NCBI GenBank assembly: GCA_964030475.1
Contig: CAXIPT010000001.1
Location: 19,657,979 to 19,721,978 of the forward strand
DNA length: 64,000 nt
DNA from: Tethya wilhelma
Taxonomy: Eukaryota > Porifera > Demospongiae > Tethyida > Tethyidae
Direction: 5' to 3'
In this document: piece by piece, positions 47,290-62,128 of the stretch
Layout of the letters: every line of letters begins with the position of its first letter
How positions within the stretch are numbered: position 1 is the first letter of the stretch
Program-made: the position numbers and the translations under genes
The notes under the pieces: generated by a model
What the model saw: the letters and a program-made list of their open reading frames with translations, nothing else
The model's database searches: none
What the model was told of the DNA's origin: nothing

Positions 47290-50113
47290 NTCTCTCTCTC
47301 TCTCTCTCTCAGCTCTCTGGTGACACTCTCTATAACATGCTCCATCTTAACGACATTCCAACCAACAAAGATGACCGACCTCTTGACCCTGTCCCAAAGA
47401 TCCTCAAGACTCAAGTCTTGTCAAACCCGTTTGACGACATTGTCCCCAGGATTGACACGAGGAGACTGGACAAGAAGAACCAGAAACAGAAGAGCCAATC
47501 TAAAGCTACAAAGTAAGTTTTCATGACGACCCTTTACCTAACTACTTGAGCAAATTTGTTAGTAGGTAATGGGTCGTCAATAATGATTGTTTATTTTATG
47601 CTCTAGGAACTTCAATCTTCTCTCGTTTGGTGAAGAGGCGGAGGAAGATGATGAGGAGACAAAGACTACTGTATGTTTTATCATTACATCACCATTACAT
47701 CATTTCATATCCTCAAATCATAGGAGTTAACTTACATCACATTGTGTCGTTGATTCTAAAGTTACTTCCATATTATCATACACACACATGTTAAGGGTAT
47801 GAAGATAAAGAGCAGTCATGATGTTCTCACTGAAGATCCTAATTTCAGTGCTGAACCTGCTATAGAGGCTAGTGAACTGAAGTGAGCATAATAATGACAT
47901 TGTGTTTGTATAATTATATCTCGATCTGCGAAAGTTAAACCCCATAAAACTTTCCTGCTATACGATAGTTGTTATTAGATTCCTTTACTTAATTTGTAAA
48001 TCTATGTGTGTGGCACCCATTTGCATAACCATCTTCCTTCCATGTGTCTGTGCATACGTGCGTATGTTTATTTGTGTGTGTGTGTGTGTGTGTGTGCATA
48101 TTGCATCCATTTACATCATCATCTTCCCTTCAAAACCTCTCTCTCTCTCCTCATGCTGTGTGTGTGTGCCAGCTACTCCATAGTCCCACTATTGCCTTAT
48201 TGGTCTCCTGCTACAAGGCCACATCAATTAGATGATTGGTATTTGGTGCCTGTTGCATTGTGCCTCCATTGAAGCTGACTGATGGCAGAGATGTTTGAGT
48301 AACTGCTGTTTAATTACTCTCAATTAAAGTGTTGTCATTTTACCTATTCATGGAGTTGGCTTTTAATGGGACCACATAATTGTTGATTGGGTATATAAAA
48401 TGGAGATTGTTGATTTTGATATGTTATGTCAGTGGAAGCGTGTGTTTTCGTGTGTGTGTGTGTGTGTGTGCTTACTGGTTCAAATCCCAAGTAGCTATAT
48501 ACAATGCAGATTTCAGAATTTTTTTCAATAAGTTTTTATGTATCTTGCATGTTTTCATTTACCTTATTAGGAAAATGGAGAAGAGAAAACGGAAGAGAGA
48601 GGTAGTACCATAACCTTGATTTTATATTCACCTCGTCCACATATATACATATTCATTATTTTTCCAGGCTAATAATGAAAGGGGCACGACCGGTGAGGGG
48701 GGAAATGACGAGACTGGTGAGGACGATGATGAGTTTGACCGTCAGATGAGAGAGAAGGTGTCCAAGAAGTTGAGAGGCAGTGCCATGATTGAAGATGAAG
48801 AGGACAGGCAGCTGAGGAGAAAGTGAGTTAGAGAAGATTAGTTCTAGCCTGGTTTCTAATGTGCCAAGCAAAGCAAAGAGAGACAAAATGTTTCCAGGCT
48901 CTCCACTTATGTAATGTATGCATCCACTGGGGGAGCCTAGAAGATGAGGAAAGAAAAGGCTTTCTAAGGTTCTGGCTTGCTTTTCACATGCTTGCTTTTC
49001 TAAAAATGCCACATGAGTGCCAGCTGGTCTTTGTATCAAGCTATTGCCAGGGTTTCATCTTTCAAAAGATAATTCATTTCTTCCTCTCATTAGATTCACA
49101 TTACTCCCAATTACCATCTCACAAACACACACTGCAGTAAAGCCTACACAGTATTTATATGTGTGTGTGTTTGTTTGTGTTTTGGCAAGAGTGCTCTTGA
49201 ATTACAAAGCTGCTAATTGCACCCCTCACTAATAGCACCCACACACACACACTCACACACACAGCAGCCTCATGCCTCAGTAGGCTGTCTCCATGTCACT
49301 TATACAGTCATCTCAACACTGCATTTTGATGGCTCGGGTGGAAATTTTTCCAACCTTTATAGTCTAACCAAACCAGTCTAACCTGCAAAAGGAACATACT
49401 ATTCTTGGAGACAGTTTGTTGGCTCATCCAATTAGCTCCCTCTTCTCATTGTTACAGATTAAAGTGTCTACTTCTCCTGGTCACCAAATTGTGTTAGCTG
49501 TTTGGTAGAAGAATTGCGACAGCATTCTGTCCTAACTAACTGAAGAATTTCTTTCTTTCTTTCTTGGAATATACATAGCAGTGTCTTTTTTCTTTGTAAG
49601 TTCTGCCCTCAGGTATTTGCTTTGCTTGAGCATTTTAGCCCAAATTTTGGAGTGGGTATACTCCCGAAATGCTGAGATGTAAAACAAACAATTAATCCAT
49701 CTTTCTTCCCCTTTCTGTTACATGTACAGTAATAGTTTCCCATTGCCTACAGCTGCCTCGTTCCCAGGCTCCTCCCTAGCCAATATTACCTTCGAAAATA
49801 AATATTAGTGAGGGAGGATCCTGGGAACAAGGCTACCCCCATTACCCACACTGGTGGACTAAAATCAAAGGTTGAAGGCTTTTATTTTCTTTTTTTTGTT
49901 GTGGAGATGAATCATAATTCGTAATAATGTGCACGATGTTTGTGTGCATATAGTGTGTGTGGGTACTCACATGTTGTTAAGGAGCCTAGACACCACACCT
50001 AGTTGCTAATCATTTGCAGCCATGGCGTGTGACACAGTGTGTGTGTGTGTGTGTGTACCTGTATGTGTGTTTTACTCTCTGTATACATAATACATGTGTT
50101 TGTGTAAGGACTG

Positions 50114-50145
<32 letters not shown>

Positions 50146-51384
50146 TAATTAACCATTTATCCAGTCATGTGTATATGTGTCTTCTGTATACGTTTGTGTA
50201 GTAACTAGTGTGTGTGTTACTTGACCATTTGTCCAGTTACATCAACCTATAGTTAGTTGTTTTAGTGTGCAAAAACATATTTTTGTTATTGCTGAAATTT
50301 CACTTAATCAAAACGTTTCAAGTTGGTTAAAGTTTGAAAACCACCCCTAGCTGAGGTAGACAAAATATATGTCCTCCTACCTTTGCTTCACAGAGCTGTT
50401 TGATGCTTCTTCATTATGTCACTTTTTGTTTGTTTTGTAGAGCTTGAAATAGAAAATGTTATTGTCTGTGTTGTCTCTCTTTGTGTGTGTGTGTGTGCTT
50501 TTCTTTAGAGCATTTACATGCAAGAATGAGAATGCATGTCTAAGTTATAGCTGTATTGTTTGAATTATAATAACTATTAATAATGTTTTATAATAACATA
50601 TTATAGTTGTTTTTGTTAAGTTAGAACTGCATCTACGTAATATGTATGATTGTTTTATAACAGAGTTATAACTCTGTATGTTGTGTTGTAACTGTATTGT
50701 TTGAGTTCTAACTATACATGTGTTTATGATCGTGCAAGTTATAACTGTCTCTAGATGAGTTATAACCTGAGCAGTGTGTATACGTATATGAGCTGAAATA
50801 GTACCTATATTAATTATTGACTAGTTTATGGGCCAGAAAAATGTACAATCTTATTTTTCCGATACCAATGTTCTTATCCTGTATCTATTCCTGTAGAGGA
50901 TGACATTGTTTCTGGATCATTTTCAGGCAATCTATCATACAAACATATACCAGTAATAAGGTATTGACATTCAATACTGTGAGATAAATTTACTCATTTA
51001 CCAATTTCTCTGTGAGAGTGTAGTAAGTAAAAATGCAGTTGGTGTCTCATTCCTCTAGATTCCACATACTATCACTCTCAAACTGTGTGTGGCTAGAATT
51101 ACACCCGATCTGAAAGTTGTGGTTTTATATGACACTTCCGCACTTGACCTCTGGAACACTGAAGTATCTCAGATCATGTTCCCAGGGCCAGAGTGCTTAT
51201 GTGTGATCTCTGCCACCTTGCCATATGTGCTCGCATTGTTACAATCTGGGAGAAATTGGTTCACAATGATGATTACCCAACTGGGATTTAAATGTGTGTT
51301 GATTTGTTAGTTAGCTACAGCTGTACTGCATTCTTTGCTCTTGGATTCCAGTAGTTGAGCTTTTATATTGGTAGTGAAGTAAGG

Positions 51385-51476
<92 letters not shown>

Positions 51477-53019
51477 NTTTCTAGGTTTTCTTCATTTCAA
51501 TTTCAAAAAAGCAAGTCTGTATTGTAATAAGCATGTGCGTTGTCTCAAGGCCTCCATTGTTTCCCCAGCCACCCACTCCTTCAGCACACTGTGGTATCCC
51601 CACTATTGTTCTCTCAAGTGGTCCACAATGGACCAGCTAACAATTGCTGTTTATACTACACACTTGACAGGCAAACAATGGCGTTCTCAAAACAGCTAGG
51701 AAGAAAGTTTCAAAAAGCTTCTATGTATACCTCAATGGATTCGTGTTTCTTATATCATTTAGCACGGGAGTGTAATTGTGTTTTTTTTTTTCAAAGTTAC
51801 TGGTCAAAACTTTCAGCTCCTCTAATCATTCATGCATAACATTGCAAATCTCATTAGTGTACAATGATTGGAGGGGGTTCCCCTTTTCATTTGGCTGCTC
51901 CTATCCATTATCTAATGTACTCCACCACTTTCTGCTCTCTCCAGCTGTCACTAATTAGCTATCAATCTTCAAAGGGGCTGGGCTTATAGCACGTCCATAT
52001 CAGAAGAATCTAAAGAAGCTACCTGCAACCTTGCTGCCTGCCCAGCAACAATTTGTAGATTGAATCAACAAGTCATGGTCCATGTTGTAATAAAGTATCA
52101 AACCTTACTGCCAACATTCACCATTGAAGCTATCATCTCGAAGTCTGTGTGTCTGCAAACAGTTGGCTACCGAGATATCTGGCAGAGGGTAGGGTAGCCA
52201 GTCACAGGTAGCTAGCCAGAGAGAAGAGAGCTGTGGATCAGACAATCGAATCAAGCTATGTATGCATTTGGTTTATTATCGAGATACACATGTATGTATG
52301 TGGGGGATATTGTTTTTGAGGACGATTTATTAGCACCTTTGTTGCCCGCTTTGTGTCAAGGTCCTTTTTAAGGATCGAGGTATGTCTCAGAAGTCGGACG
52401 TTTAACTGTGTTACGATTGTATCCTCAATTTGATAGGCTATTGTACGTGTGTGGTGTAATTTATGACTTGTGTTGTTCATTAGGGTATACATCGTACATG
52501 TGACTGTGTATTATATACCTTTATGGTACCTTAATTGTGTAACGTGTGCTCTCCAAGAACATACCTTAATGGAATCATGTCTACACATGTATAAGGAAGG
52601 TGTTATACCTTTATTAAGGTACATAATGGTTTAGAAGTGTGACCCATACCCTTTGTATTGCCGTGTTACTGTAATTGACAAAGATGTATAAAAAGGTATA
52701 ATATTATGCACTGTGTGACTAGTTTCTCCATATTTACATGTTCAAGGCAGCTGCTACATGCATGCTCTTGTTAAGGTCCCTCTTTGATTGTAGTCACTCT
52801 CTGTGTGTGTCCATCATCACCACATGGCTCTGTGCATTTCATGTACATTCATAGCTACACGTAGACTACATGTTGGCCTGTTATTTCACCGCTGTACCTA
52901 ATGGACAGAGCAATTAACCTCGTGGTAAATCACACACACACTCTGAACTCACAGCCTCGCATTAAATTTTGTATTACATTATCATAAATTGACAGCTGTA
53001 CTCAGTTCACATTCCCCAT

Positions 53020-53054
<35 letters not shown>

Positions 53055-56000
53055 TAATGTATACGCTATCTCTATAATATTATACTACATATTAAATTAT
53101 TAAACTATTATAGTAGTTCTACTAGCTACAGTGATAAATCCCACCAGGTCAGCTCCCATGAGACTCATTCCCTCATTCTCCTGGCATGCTGTGGAGTGAC
53201 TCGTGGTATTGACCCACCGTCTGTTTCGGTCGGGGGAGGCTGGGCCTAGGAATGTGGTAAATGAGTGCACCGAGCTAAATTGAGCAGCGGTTATGGGTGA
53301 TAGGTCACGGTGCGGTATTGCTGAGTCGTGACGTGTGTTGAACTGTGAATGAAGACTGTTGGTTTAGTGCCGCCGGTTAGTTCATCGCTCACTCCCACTT
53401 TTCACAAGAAAGAGCCATGATTTGCAGGGATGATCGATGCAAAACTTTGATTCTTGGACAGTGAATTGGAGTAAAATTCCGTCATTATTTGTGCACCTCC
53501 TTAATTAGATTGTAATTCTTTCCAGTCCAGCCCATGCCTTGTTTCCATCACATGTGATTACTAGCTTATGCTGTGAAAGTGTGAATAGGGATCTCCCATT
53601 AGCGATGGTTGTGTAAACGCTACTAGAGACCTTCCCATAATGTTTGTTTAATGGATAATTGTATTGAATAAAATACACTAATTTGATACATGCATATCGT
53701 GACTAGCTGCCAGGCACACAGAAACACCAAAAGTGTATCTAGATCACATTGAATGTTTGATCAAAGAAGTCATTGTTTCGATCAGCAGATAAAAAAAATG
53801 GCATTATAGCTGCCTGAATTGTGCACACTTCACAAAGAAACAAAAACAATTACCCATGAAAAATTTTATAGTTTGCCATATCACTTTGTTAAGAGATATA
53901 TTATTATAGCTAGGAACAGTCTGTACAAACTTGGTTGCCAAACTTTGACCATAAGTAAGATAATTGTTGTGGTTTGGGTTTTGAAGATTGTACAGTGGTA
54001 ACTGTACAGATCTTTGTGTGTGCTACCAGTTTGAATACCCTATCAGCTTATGTACCATGGCATCTTCATCTTTTCTGATAATCACAAATTGTTCAAATCA
54101 GTTTGTGTGTGTGTGTGTTTGTGTGGAGAATTGTTACAACTCTGAGCATATGTAAGCTCACTAGTCGACTCCCACTGGCATGTGGTAGTCCATGGTATGT
54201 TAACTGATTCATGATGCCTTGTGCAAAGGTGTGTGCCCACTGTGTCACCTTCTCCAGTTCTACAGATAGTTTTAGGCACACCTTATTATGAGTGCTATGT
54301 ACAATGTAGACAGCTGGTCTCAGTATTAATACTGTACTTATAATATTATACAGAAGTATTTTTGTCCGTTCCACTGCCTGTGAATTCTAGTAGCTCAGCG
54401 GTTAGTGTGTTCGGCTTAGAGACCAAATGCTTGGCTTCAAATCAATCAAAAGTAATTTTTGTTCTGCTAAAGATTTTTGTTTATGTACTGAATCTTATCA
54501 GTTAAGACTATAAATATCTAATCTCGTCCACACACACACACACACACGCCCTCAGGGAGGAGCTGAAGCAGGAGTCCCAGCGTCTCAAACGAGAGCTGAA
54601 GGAATCAAAGAGAAAGAAAGATGACGAGGAGAAGATAAAGAAGGAAGAAGAGGAAGGTAAGGTGCATGGTACGTATGTGACATTGTGTGTGTAAACATCC
54701 TTCACCACCAAAGTGACCTAACTGGGCAACAACTTCTTCTTGTCTCCACATTCAATGGCTGAGTTCAACATAATTGTGACTTATATAGATTGTTGTCTCT
54801 ACATTCATTCAGTGTTTGGGTCGCACACAATATGACTTTATTTAGATTGTTGCTTTCTGCATTCATTCAATAGCTGGGTCACATGCAACATGACTTATAT
54901 AGATACATAGTTCTGAGGATTTCGTTGTGGGTAGATGAGGTAAGTTTGACCCTGACCTCGAGAGCTCCAAAAGAGAAATGATGATGTAATGGCATTATCA
55001 TCAAGACTCAATCATATTCATAGCTAAGTCTCTCTCTCACTAAAGAAGCTGTTGCTACTCCAAACCAGTGGGAGTTGGAGGACACACAACAGACAGAGTA
55101 GATATCTCTTTACACTGTACACACACATCATCTTATCCTGATAGTGAACACATCTATACAAACATCCTTAAAGTGTCAAACTACCACCACACATTCTATA
55201 GTACTACAGGTCAACTCACCACAAAATGTAATTCGAGGGGAAAATGAGAAAAAAAAAAATAGCGGGCAATGCAAAATCGATTCAGTCACTAAACATAAGC
55301 AGAGAATTAATGCTAACCTGTAAGTTAGCTAGATAGAGTCTTAGCAAGGAAATGAGTTGCAGAAAAAGCATGTTAGAACAAATTTGTGCAGAATTTCCAC
55401 TCTTCCAGATCTCCGTCTTTAGCCTATTTTTCTACATAATTGGAGCAGCTTGTACAACATGTGCCAGTTTTTGTTAATTAAACTCAAAAAATGTAAAACA
55501 AGTCGTTGATTTGGTGTCTTTCTGCCAATTTTTGCCCATCAAAATGTCGTGGGTACAAAGACTGCTACATTACAATCACCCCACACATACTTTATCCCTC
55601 GCTGGTGGTGATCATGAGCAGGCACGACCATGGTGGTCCTTGGCAGGTGCCGCTATTGTGAGCCTCCAGTTGCCATGACGACCACCTACCACCAAACAAT
55701 GTGACAACATGTAAACGAGCATGCTCTCTAAATGTGTTTACACTGGCAGCTAGTCTACCAGCTACTCAAATGTTAGCCCATAGAAGAGTGATTGTCTTAG
55801 ACAAGTTATGGTTTTGTAAATCAGAACTTTTCCCTCTTTCAATTTTCCTCCCTCACAACTGAATGCCAATTAATGGGGTAACACTACAGTAGCTGAATTA
55901 AACATGTAATGTATATTCAAAAAATTAAAGAATGGAAAATGTTTCACTACAGACAAATTCTCTACACCTCTTTCAGTCTTTCATTGAATAGTATTTTGAT

Positions 56001-57406
56001 GGAATGAATCTAATGCATCTTGCCAATATACGTAAATACATTTTACATGCATGTTGCGATCCTGATTGCTCCAAAGCAATCAGATAAGTCAGAAATGCTC
56101 AGACATTGACTCAACTCTCTAGTGTGTCTGTGTGTGTGTTTGTGTGTGGGATGAGCCACTTGCTATAGTAAGTGTAGCCACAAAAGTTTGAACTAAAATC
56201 AGCAATGATATCTCGTGAACTGGTGTTTATACAGCCCCTATAGCTCTCCCCTGTTGGCAGCTGGTCTGTCTGGCTGACCATTGGAGGTGGTTGTCGTGGT
56301 AACGTGATAATGGAGAAGTTATTACATACTTTATAATAATTATAGTACATTCCAATCCATTCAATTAGCCTATAGTATCACGCTGAGATCTGCCCCAGTG
56401 TGTGGGTGATTGTAGTTGTTGCTTGAGTTTAGATTTGTGCAGTACACTCACACACTCACACACTCACACCCTCACACCCTCACACCCTCACACACTCACA
56501 TACTCACACACTCTCACACATTTGTATTCTCACACACTCGCACACTCACACACTCACAAACTCGCACACTCACACACTCACACCCTCACACCCTCACACC
56601 CTCATATATCCTCACACCCTCACAGCTATCCCTGAGCCGATCCGAGAGCTGCGTAAAGAGCAGGCGATGTACAAGAGTAAGAAGAGAGCCATCAGCAAGG
56701 GAGGAGCGAGGGAAGATCAGGTTAGTTACACTGCATCACATTGAGTTACACCACATTGAGATCAATATCAAAAAGATCAAGTAAATAAAAATCACATAAC
56801 ACTTGACTGATCAAATGTAATGACTCATTGAATCATTGCCCACCTGAAGAAGTTATATGATTTTGTCCTCAAATTTTTCAGATACATAATACTGTATAGT
56901 GGGAATTTTTTGTGGGGGAAATTTTTTGCGAATTTCGCGGTTTGGCAGCTTTCGGTGAAAATTTTCCCCCACGAAATTTGTAAGGTACGAGGTCGTCACG
57001 TAATGTTAAGACACAATCCACGAAAATTTTCCCCACGAATTTCTGTTCAAGACAAAAACGTAAAAATTTTCCCCCATGAAAAATTCCCGCTATACGGTAT
57101 TATGATAAAAATATTGTTAAGAAAAGTAGGGGTTTTCTTGGTTTACCATGTTACCAGATAGCCATGCAAGTGCTAATGAGCATTGATTTATGGACTTAAT
57201 GGGTCCTCTAGCTAACGACATACCATCAGAAAGATGTAGTTTCACTTATAGTATCTGTGGTGTCTGAAATGGAGCCTATTTCTGTTACTGGATCTAATAC
57301 CCTCACTTGCTATGAAGAATCTGATACTGTAGTAGTCTGGGTATTGCCAGGAATGTGTGTGCTAATAGTACGTAGTGAGAGCTGTTGACAAGACATTTAA
57401 TAGTGG

Positions 57407-57440
<34 letters not shown>

Positions 57441-59082
57441 TTGTGTGTTACATGCTTGCAGCAGATGTTGTCGAATACTTGTGTGTGAGTGAGCGAGTGA
57501 GAAAGTGAGAGTGAGAGAGAGAGAGTGCCTGAGAGAGTATTGCAAAAATTCAAAGCAGGCCGGTATATAATATCATCTACAACCATTCCAACCAGTGAAC
57601 ATTGTACAATCCATCCCAGTACATAACTTGTTGTCTAGCTGTCATTTTAAAATGGCCTATTTTTTTGGAGCTAGACCCTCTTTTCTTCCCCTGATCCATC
57701 GTATGCCAGAGGTCAATAAAAGAGTCTAGCTAAAATAGCCTAACCATCATAATTTATTTCTCTCTCTCTCTCTTTTTCTTCTCCAGACTCTCCAGCTTCT
57801 TGGGAAGTTCAAGTCCAAGTTGCTCTCGGCTCGAAAGACATCTGAGTCCGAAGAGACGCCAGCAATATTAAGCACAATGGACGTCGACAAGGAAGAGATG
57901 CTCCTCTCTGATGAGAAGGCTAATTGGTTAGTTGCACATTGCATGCAAAACTTGAAAAAAAAATACATTGAAAGTATAAAGTATGAATGAACTTACCTAA
58001 TGTGGAAGATGTACATGAAACAGCTGTTTCCATATAGTCAAATAAACTAATTTGTGCACTTTCTTTAAGGATACAACTTTATGTTAGGCATGTAAACCAG
58101 GCCTCCCCCACTTTGCTTATTGTGCTCAACTTTCCTCACACGACTCAACAGGTTTTCCCACACGCAATAAAACAACCAACAGGACAAAAATGTATACGTA
58201 GTTTCTTTATGGATATGCATGCATATTAGCCATGCAGCTAACCTCATAAACCAGGCCCTCCCTGACTTTGCTTATTGCTAAGAAATGGAAGTACACAAGG
58301 AGGGCCTGGTTTGTGAGACTACTTCCCAAGGAGTGCAGCTATTTCAAGTGTCCAAAGTTCCCAAACGCCCCAAGTCTATCAAAGGCTTCAATAGCTTCCC
58401 AAGTCTCACCAAGTGACACCACTCCATGCTCTAGCTGAGCAGTTCTGGCACCTTGCTGCACCTAGATAGTCTTAACACAAAGTTCGAGTCACTCTGGCTC
58501 CTATTGGCACTTATGTAATATAATGAATCAATGTGGGTCTGTAGTAGATTTGTTTGTTTCTAGTATGAAATTGTTTACTGCATGACCGTTGTGTGTGTAC
58601 AATTGAAAACAGCTCCACACAACAGGCTCTTTGGGAGAAAAGTTTTGGTGTGAATTTTCTTAGGAATCGGACGATATTTTGTTAATCTAACTCATCAACA
58701 TCCTCTCATGCATTATTTTTTTCTCTCTTGCTCTCCGATGTCCGTACGTAGTAAACAGAATCACCTTTGTTTAATAGTCCACATTAGTGTGGTTAAAAGT
58801 ACATTAATAGTGCAACCATCTCACGACATATGCAGTTAGTAAGGGTCCCGATTATATGTCACCCCATAATCCAACAATATGGCACCACTCTCTCTTTGTA
58901 TAAATGATGGCACAATGTACATTTAATTGTGATGCTTGTTCTCCAGCTGCACTTGTGCCTCGTCTCTTTAGAATGTGCACATTCTGGTTATTATTGTCGT
59001 GAGTATAATGTTATAGTAGATTTTATAGTATTAGTGCGCTGATGATGCTGTTGTAGGGAGGTTGGGAGAAGCCCTTTGAGGA

Positions 59083-59128
<46 letters not shown>

Positions 59129-61836
59129 ACCAAAACTTTATTCCCCACTGGTGGTTGCCTTAGAGGGGTTCCACTGTACACTATCACCAGATTCCAATCA
59201 CAGATCTAATTTCTTGTTGTCTTTGTTGATTATAATTCCATCTCAGAGTTCACTGTCAGCAAAGGGACACTTAATTTGGGATAAGTATGATGAGTTAAAA
59301 GATCAATGAACTTACAAATAGATTATGCGAACCAAGTTACACATCAAGTGCTTGGGTATTACACTACTGTAAGGTAGTTATACTTGTGTTGTTGGTGAAT
59401 ATATCACTAGCCATGTGCCCCGTGGCTTTGTTCTGCTTTGATGTTCAATCAAACAATCATTGTAAGTGGATCATTATGATGTCATGTTTGGTAGTGCCCA
59501 AGGCAACCACATGTGCTGCCTCCAGTGTTATTGAGTTTGTTTGGTTGCAAAGAGTTTGTGATTAAATTCCTCGTGAAGTAAAGCAATGTACTTTTTTTTT
59601 TTGAGCAACAGAAACTGAATATTAAACTGTGGATAGTTTTAAGGCTCTTAAAGCAAATCATGTAGCACTGATTGTATTTTACTGGAGTCTCTCCAACTTT
59701 GTTTATCTTGTCCTTTCTAAGATCTGACAAAAAGGAGCAGTGTTTATTAATTGTTTGTTTTTTATTTTTGTTGTGTTTTTTTTAAGTGTTTGTAGGAAGT
59801 ATACAGGCCTTTAGCAATTTCTGTTTTTGTGTCAAGTTTGTACTCTTAGATTAGCTGACATGGTCTTGACTGATGTCAGGTGATAAATAGTGCACGTGGT
59901 AACATCATACTTCAAATGTTTGGAAGTGGAGAGTACTACATTTGATGTTAATGTGTCCACAGATAGAGCAGTGAATGGAATTACATCTCAAGCAGATATT
60001 GCCTTTGTTTGTAACGATAATTTTAGTGCTCTAATTGTAGGGAGCAAGGGATTGCACATGTAACTAAATCTTGTAGATCAATTAGCTAATGGACAATGCT
60101 GAGTCAGAGCCTTTTTTCTACCCCTAGTTCAACCAATAGATTAACTCTGGCTATTGAATGGCATGATGTTATCCATAAGCTAGATTACTGTACATGACAA
60201 AACTTGATGAAATATTTCCCCAACTGATCTAACCCCCTCACAACCTGGCTGAATGTCATGTAACAACAATTTCCCACAGTTCTTTCCCCTTCTGGTCTTC
60301 TCTGTGGCCATAAAGGTGTTTCCATGGCTTTCAAAGTTTTCCATTGTGGCCACCTGACAAGTGTCCTCAAGTACTGTGGCTGAAACAGCTGACAGTTTGG
60401 TTCTCCACCCCATGACCACCCTTGGTGCTAACTACTCTAGGTATCTAGGTTACCTGGTATGTATGTATGTATGTATGTATGTATGTCTTCATTTCTTGGT
60501 GGGTGTAGTTACCATGGCAACCTGGTTATACCACACCCACTTTCTTATTTCCTCTTGAAGATGCAGCTGTGCAGAAACTGTCTGTATTGTAGGAAAACTT
60601 ATTTGTTTTAAAATTTTTGTGTAGCGTCTTATTATACTCCCCTGTTATTAATGGAATTTTGTTGTTTTTTCTCTCCAAGTTAGGTTTCTTCAATTAATAT
60701 TTTTGTTTAGCTGGTATGAAAGAATTGTTTATCAACATAAGATCACAGGTGGGAAAAAAAGAATAAATTATTTGGATATTTTCTATGTATGAGGATTCAG
60801 TCTTCGACATCGTGTCTGCCTGTTGGAAGCTAAATGATGCCTTTAGCTATATCCCTCTCTAGGTTAGATTTAATGGACATTCTTTCGTGGAAAGTGCTCT
60901 AATGTTTTGTTTTTCCTCATGTTGTTTATCAATTCAGAGCTGTTTTTTTGATTGTACCAAATATCGAATCATCATCATCAGATTGTCATTCCCATATGGC
61001 ACAAGTTGGGAAGTTGCTTACAGCCTCCATGTCTGTCTCTAACTCTATTATCTCAAACTTCAACAAAACCACATGCTAGCCTTGTAATCAAATCAAAGAG
61101 GCTCAGTTCACTCAAGCTTGTTTCCTCTCTGTTCAGCTGCAAGCACAGCTAATGCAGGTGTTTCCTGCATCATAGGTGTTCTAACACGACCTCAATGTAG
61201 TAAAATACTCTCCCTTTGTATGTATGAGTGCAGGGTGTGTTTTGCTTGCCTGATTTCTCTAATGTGGCTCAAATTCAATAGTGGCCGCAACTCTGCTGCA
61301 ATGGCATCAAATTTGTCACCACATTGAGCACTGCTAATCCGTTTCATTGTCCTCCTAATTCATCTGGTTAAGGGATCGTTATGATCGTCTGTACTTGGTC
61401 ATTTTGGATTCTTTGACACTCAAAAATAACTTATTATTAATTCTCTAATCAGTTTTTTGATTTTGCGGAAAGTCTTTTATTTGCACAAATTCGCAATTTT
61501 TTGATAGACAAGTTTGTGGAAAGTTAAATTTTTACTAATATTAATTTATGACATAGAGTAGCTACATTTGTGCTGTATGTGAATAAAGTACTGTATTCCA
61601 ATGGTTATATATTTACTGATGTAGTGCTATGTGATGTATGTACTATATATTATACCTCCAGGTTAAGTCATCGACTGATGTTTCCAGTGGAAGAAGTGGT
61701 CAAGGCAAAAGACGCTAACATCCAAAACGAAGACACCTACGATATCTACGATCCTCGCAACCCTCTGAACAAGAGGAGGAGAGGAGAAGAGGGGAAGAAG
61801 AAACACAGGGGAGAGAGAGACAGAACAGAAACTTGA
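46502..61836 (+). CDS. CWC27: CWC27 spliceosome-associated cyclophilin homolog, complete, 14 exons
   Basis: Exons: 46502-46543, 46617-46752, 46816-46857, 46925-46956, 47026-47169, 47313-47512, 47607-47670, 47796-47881, 48571-48601, 48668-48822, 54556-54656, 56626-56720, 57787-57926 and 61662-61836. All phases agree, giving 1443 nt (480 aa; human 472). Residues 1-170 are a cyclophilin fold: [46 protein letters not shown]. The position of the active-site Trp of catalytic cyclophilins is Glu here ([14 protein letters not shown]), as in human CWC27, which is regarded as inactive. The rest is charged and helical, ending [15 protein letters not shown] like the vertebrate protein. CWC27 joins the activated spliceosome together with CWC22. 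Introns of 5.7 and 3.7 kb contrast with short ones elsewhere. Confidence 0.95.
47208..47311. repeat. (CT)n microsatellite forming a splice-acceptor tract
   Basis: About 100 bases of CT repeat, with an N at 47290, running straight into the AG of the CWC27 exon at 47313. The repeat supplies the polypyrimidine tract. Confidence 0.9.
49752..49834. mobile_element. Short TIR element, GCCTCGTTCCCAGGCTCC ends
   Basis: An inverted pair, GCCTCGTTCCCAGGCTCCTC and GAGGATCCTGGGAACAAGGC, around an AATATT centre, 83 bp in all. The ends resemble 7228-7371 and loosely the TAGTCTCG Mutator-like family. No clear target duplication. Confidence 0.55.
54386..54450 (+). mobile_element. tRNA-derived SINE-like segment
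   Basis: TAGCTCAGCGGTTAGTGTG resembles a tRNA A-box arm and GGCTTCAAATCA, about 30 bases later, a weak B-box. The stems do not close into a good cloverleaf, so I read it as tRNA-derived rather than a tRNA gene. Confidence 0.4.
56449..56625. repeat. (ACACTC/ACCCTC)n array at a CWC27 splice acceptor
   Basis: Repeats of CTCACAC, CTCACAT and CTCACACC run directly into CACAG at 56625, the acceptor of the exon at 56626. Confidence 0.85.
56892..57097. mobile_element. MITE, CCGTATAG family, TA target site (copy 3)
   Basis: 206 bp, flanked by TA (56890-56891 and 57098-57099), with ends CTGTATAGTGGGAATTTTTT and AAATTCCCGCTATACGG. A close relative of 6975-7177 and 20610-20805. It lies in a CWC27 intron. 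Confidence 0.85.
57927..61661 (+). other. Last CWC27 intron
   Basis: 3.7 kb with no other gene visible. It contains an inverted pair AACCAGGCCTCCC / GGAGGGCCTGGTT (about 58096-58313), a (CT)n array at 59085-59126 and (GTAT)n at about 60458-60486. Confidence 0.65.
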
Positions 61837-62128
61837 CTTGCATTTGAGCTCTTCAGCTCTTACAATATAGCAGCCCCTCCCACTACAAGATTGAGTGATA
61901 ACAAAAATTTAATTATAATATTCACGCATCCGCATTCCATTTTACTAATTATTATTATAAAAAACAGATATGCATGCATGGGCCATATAGTGTACACAAA
62001 CTATAGTATTTGTAAGAGTAGCTGTGTGATCTGTTGATCAACGAGCCATAGCTACCATCAATAGAGATCAAGCACTGCAATCGCTCGGCTGTGACAAAAC
62101 TCAGACGGCTAGTGACACAGAATAAATC

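Larger units (their letters stand above)
48823..54555 (+). other. Large CWC27 intron
   Basis: 5.7 kb with no second gene visible on either strand. It holds (GT)n arrays at about 50036-50055, 50118-50141 and 51386-51477 (the last with an N, so its length is unsure), an (AC)n array at 53022-53053, an inverted-repeat element at 49752-49834 and a tRNA-like segment at about 54386-54450. Confidence 0.7.

Noticed and set aside
53819..54001. Small frames inside the large CWC27 intron (also 51089-51310, 52256-52492)
   Set aside because: Short, no recognisable domain, no supporting splice context.
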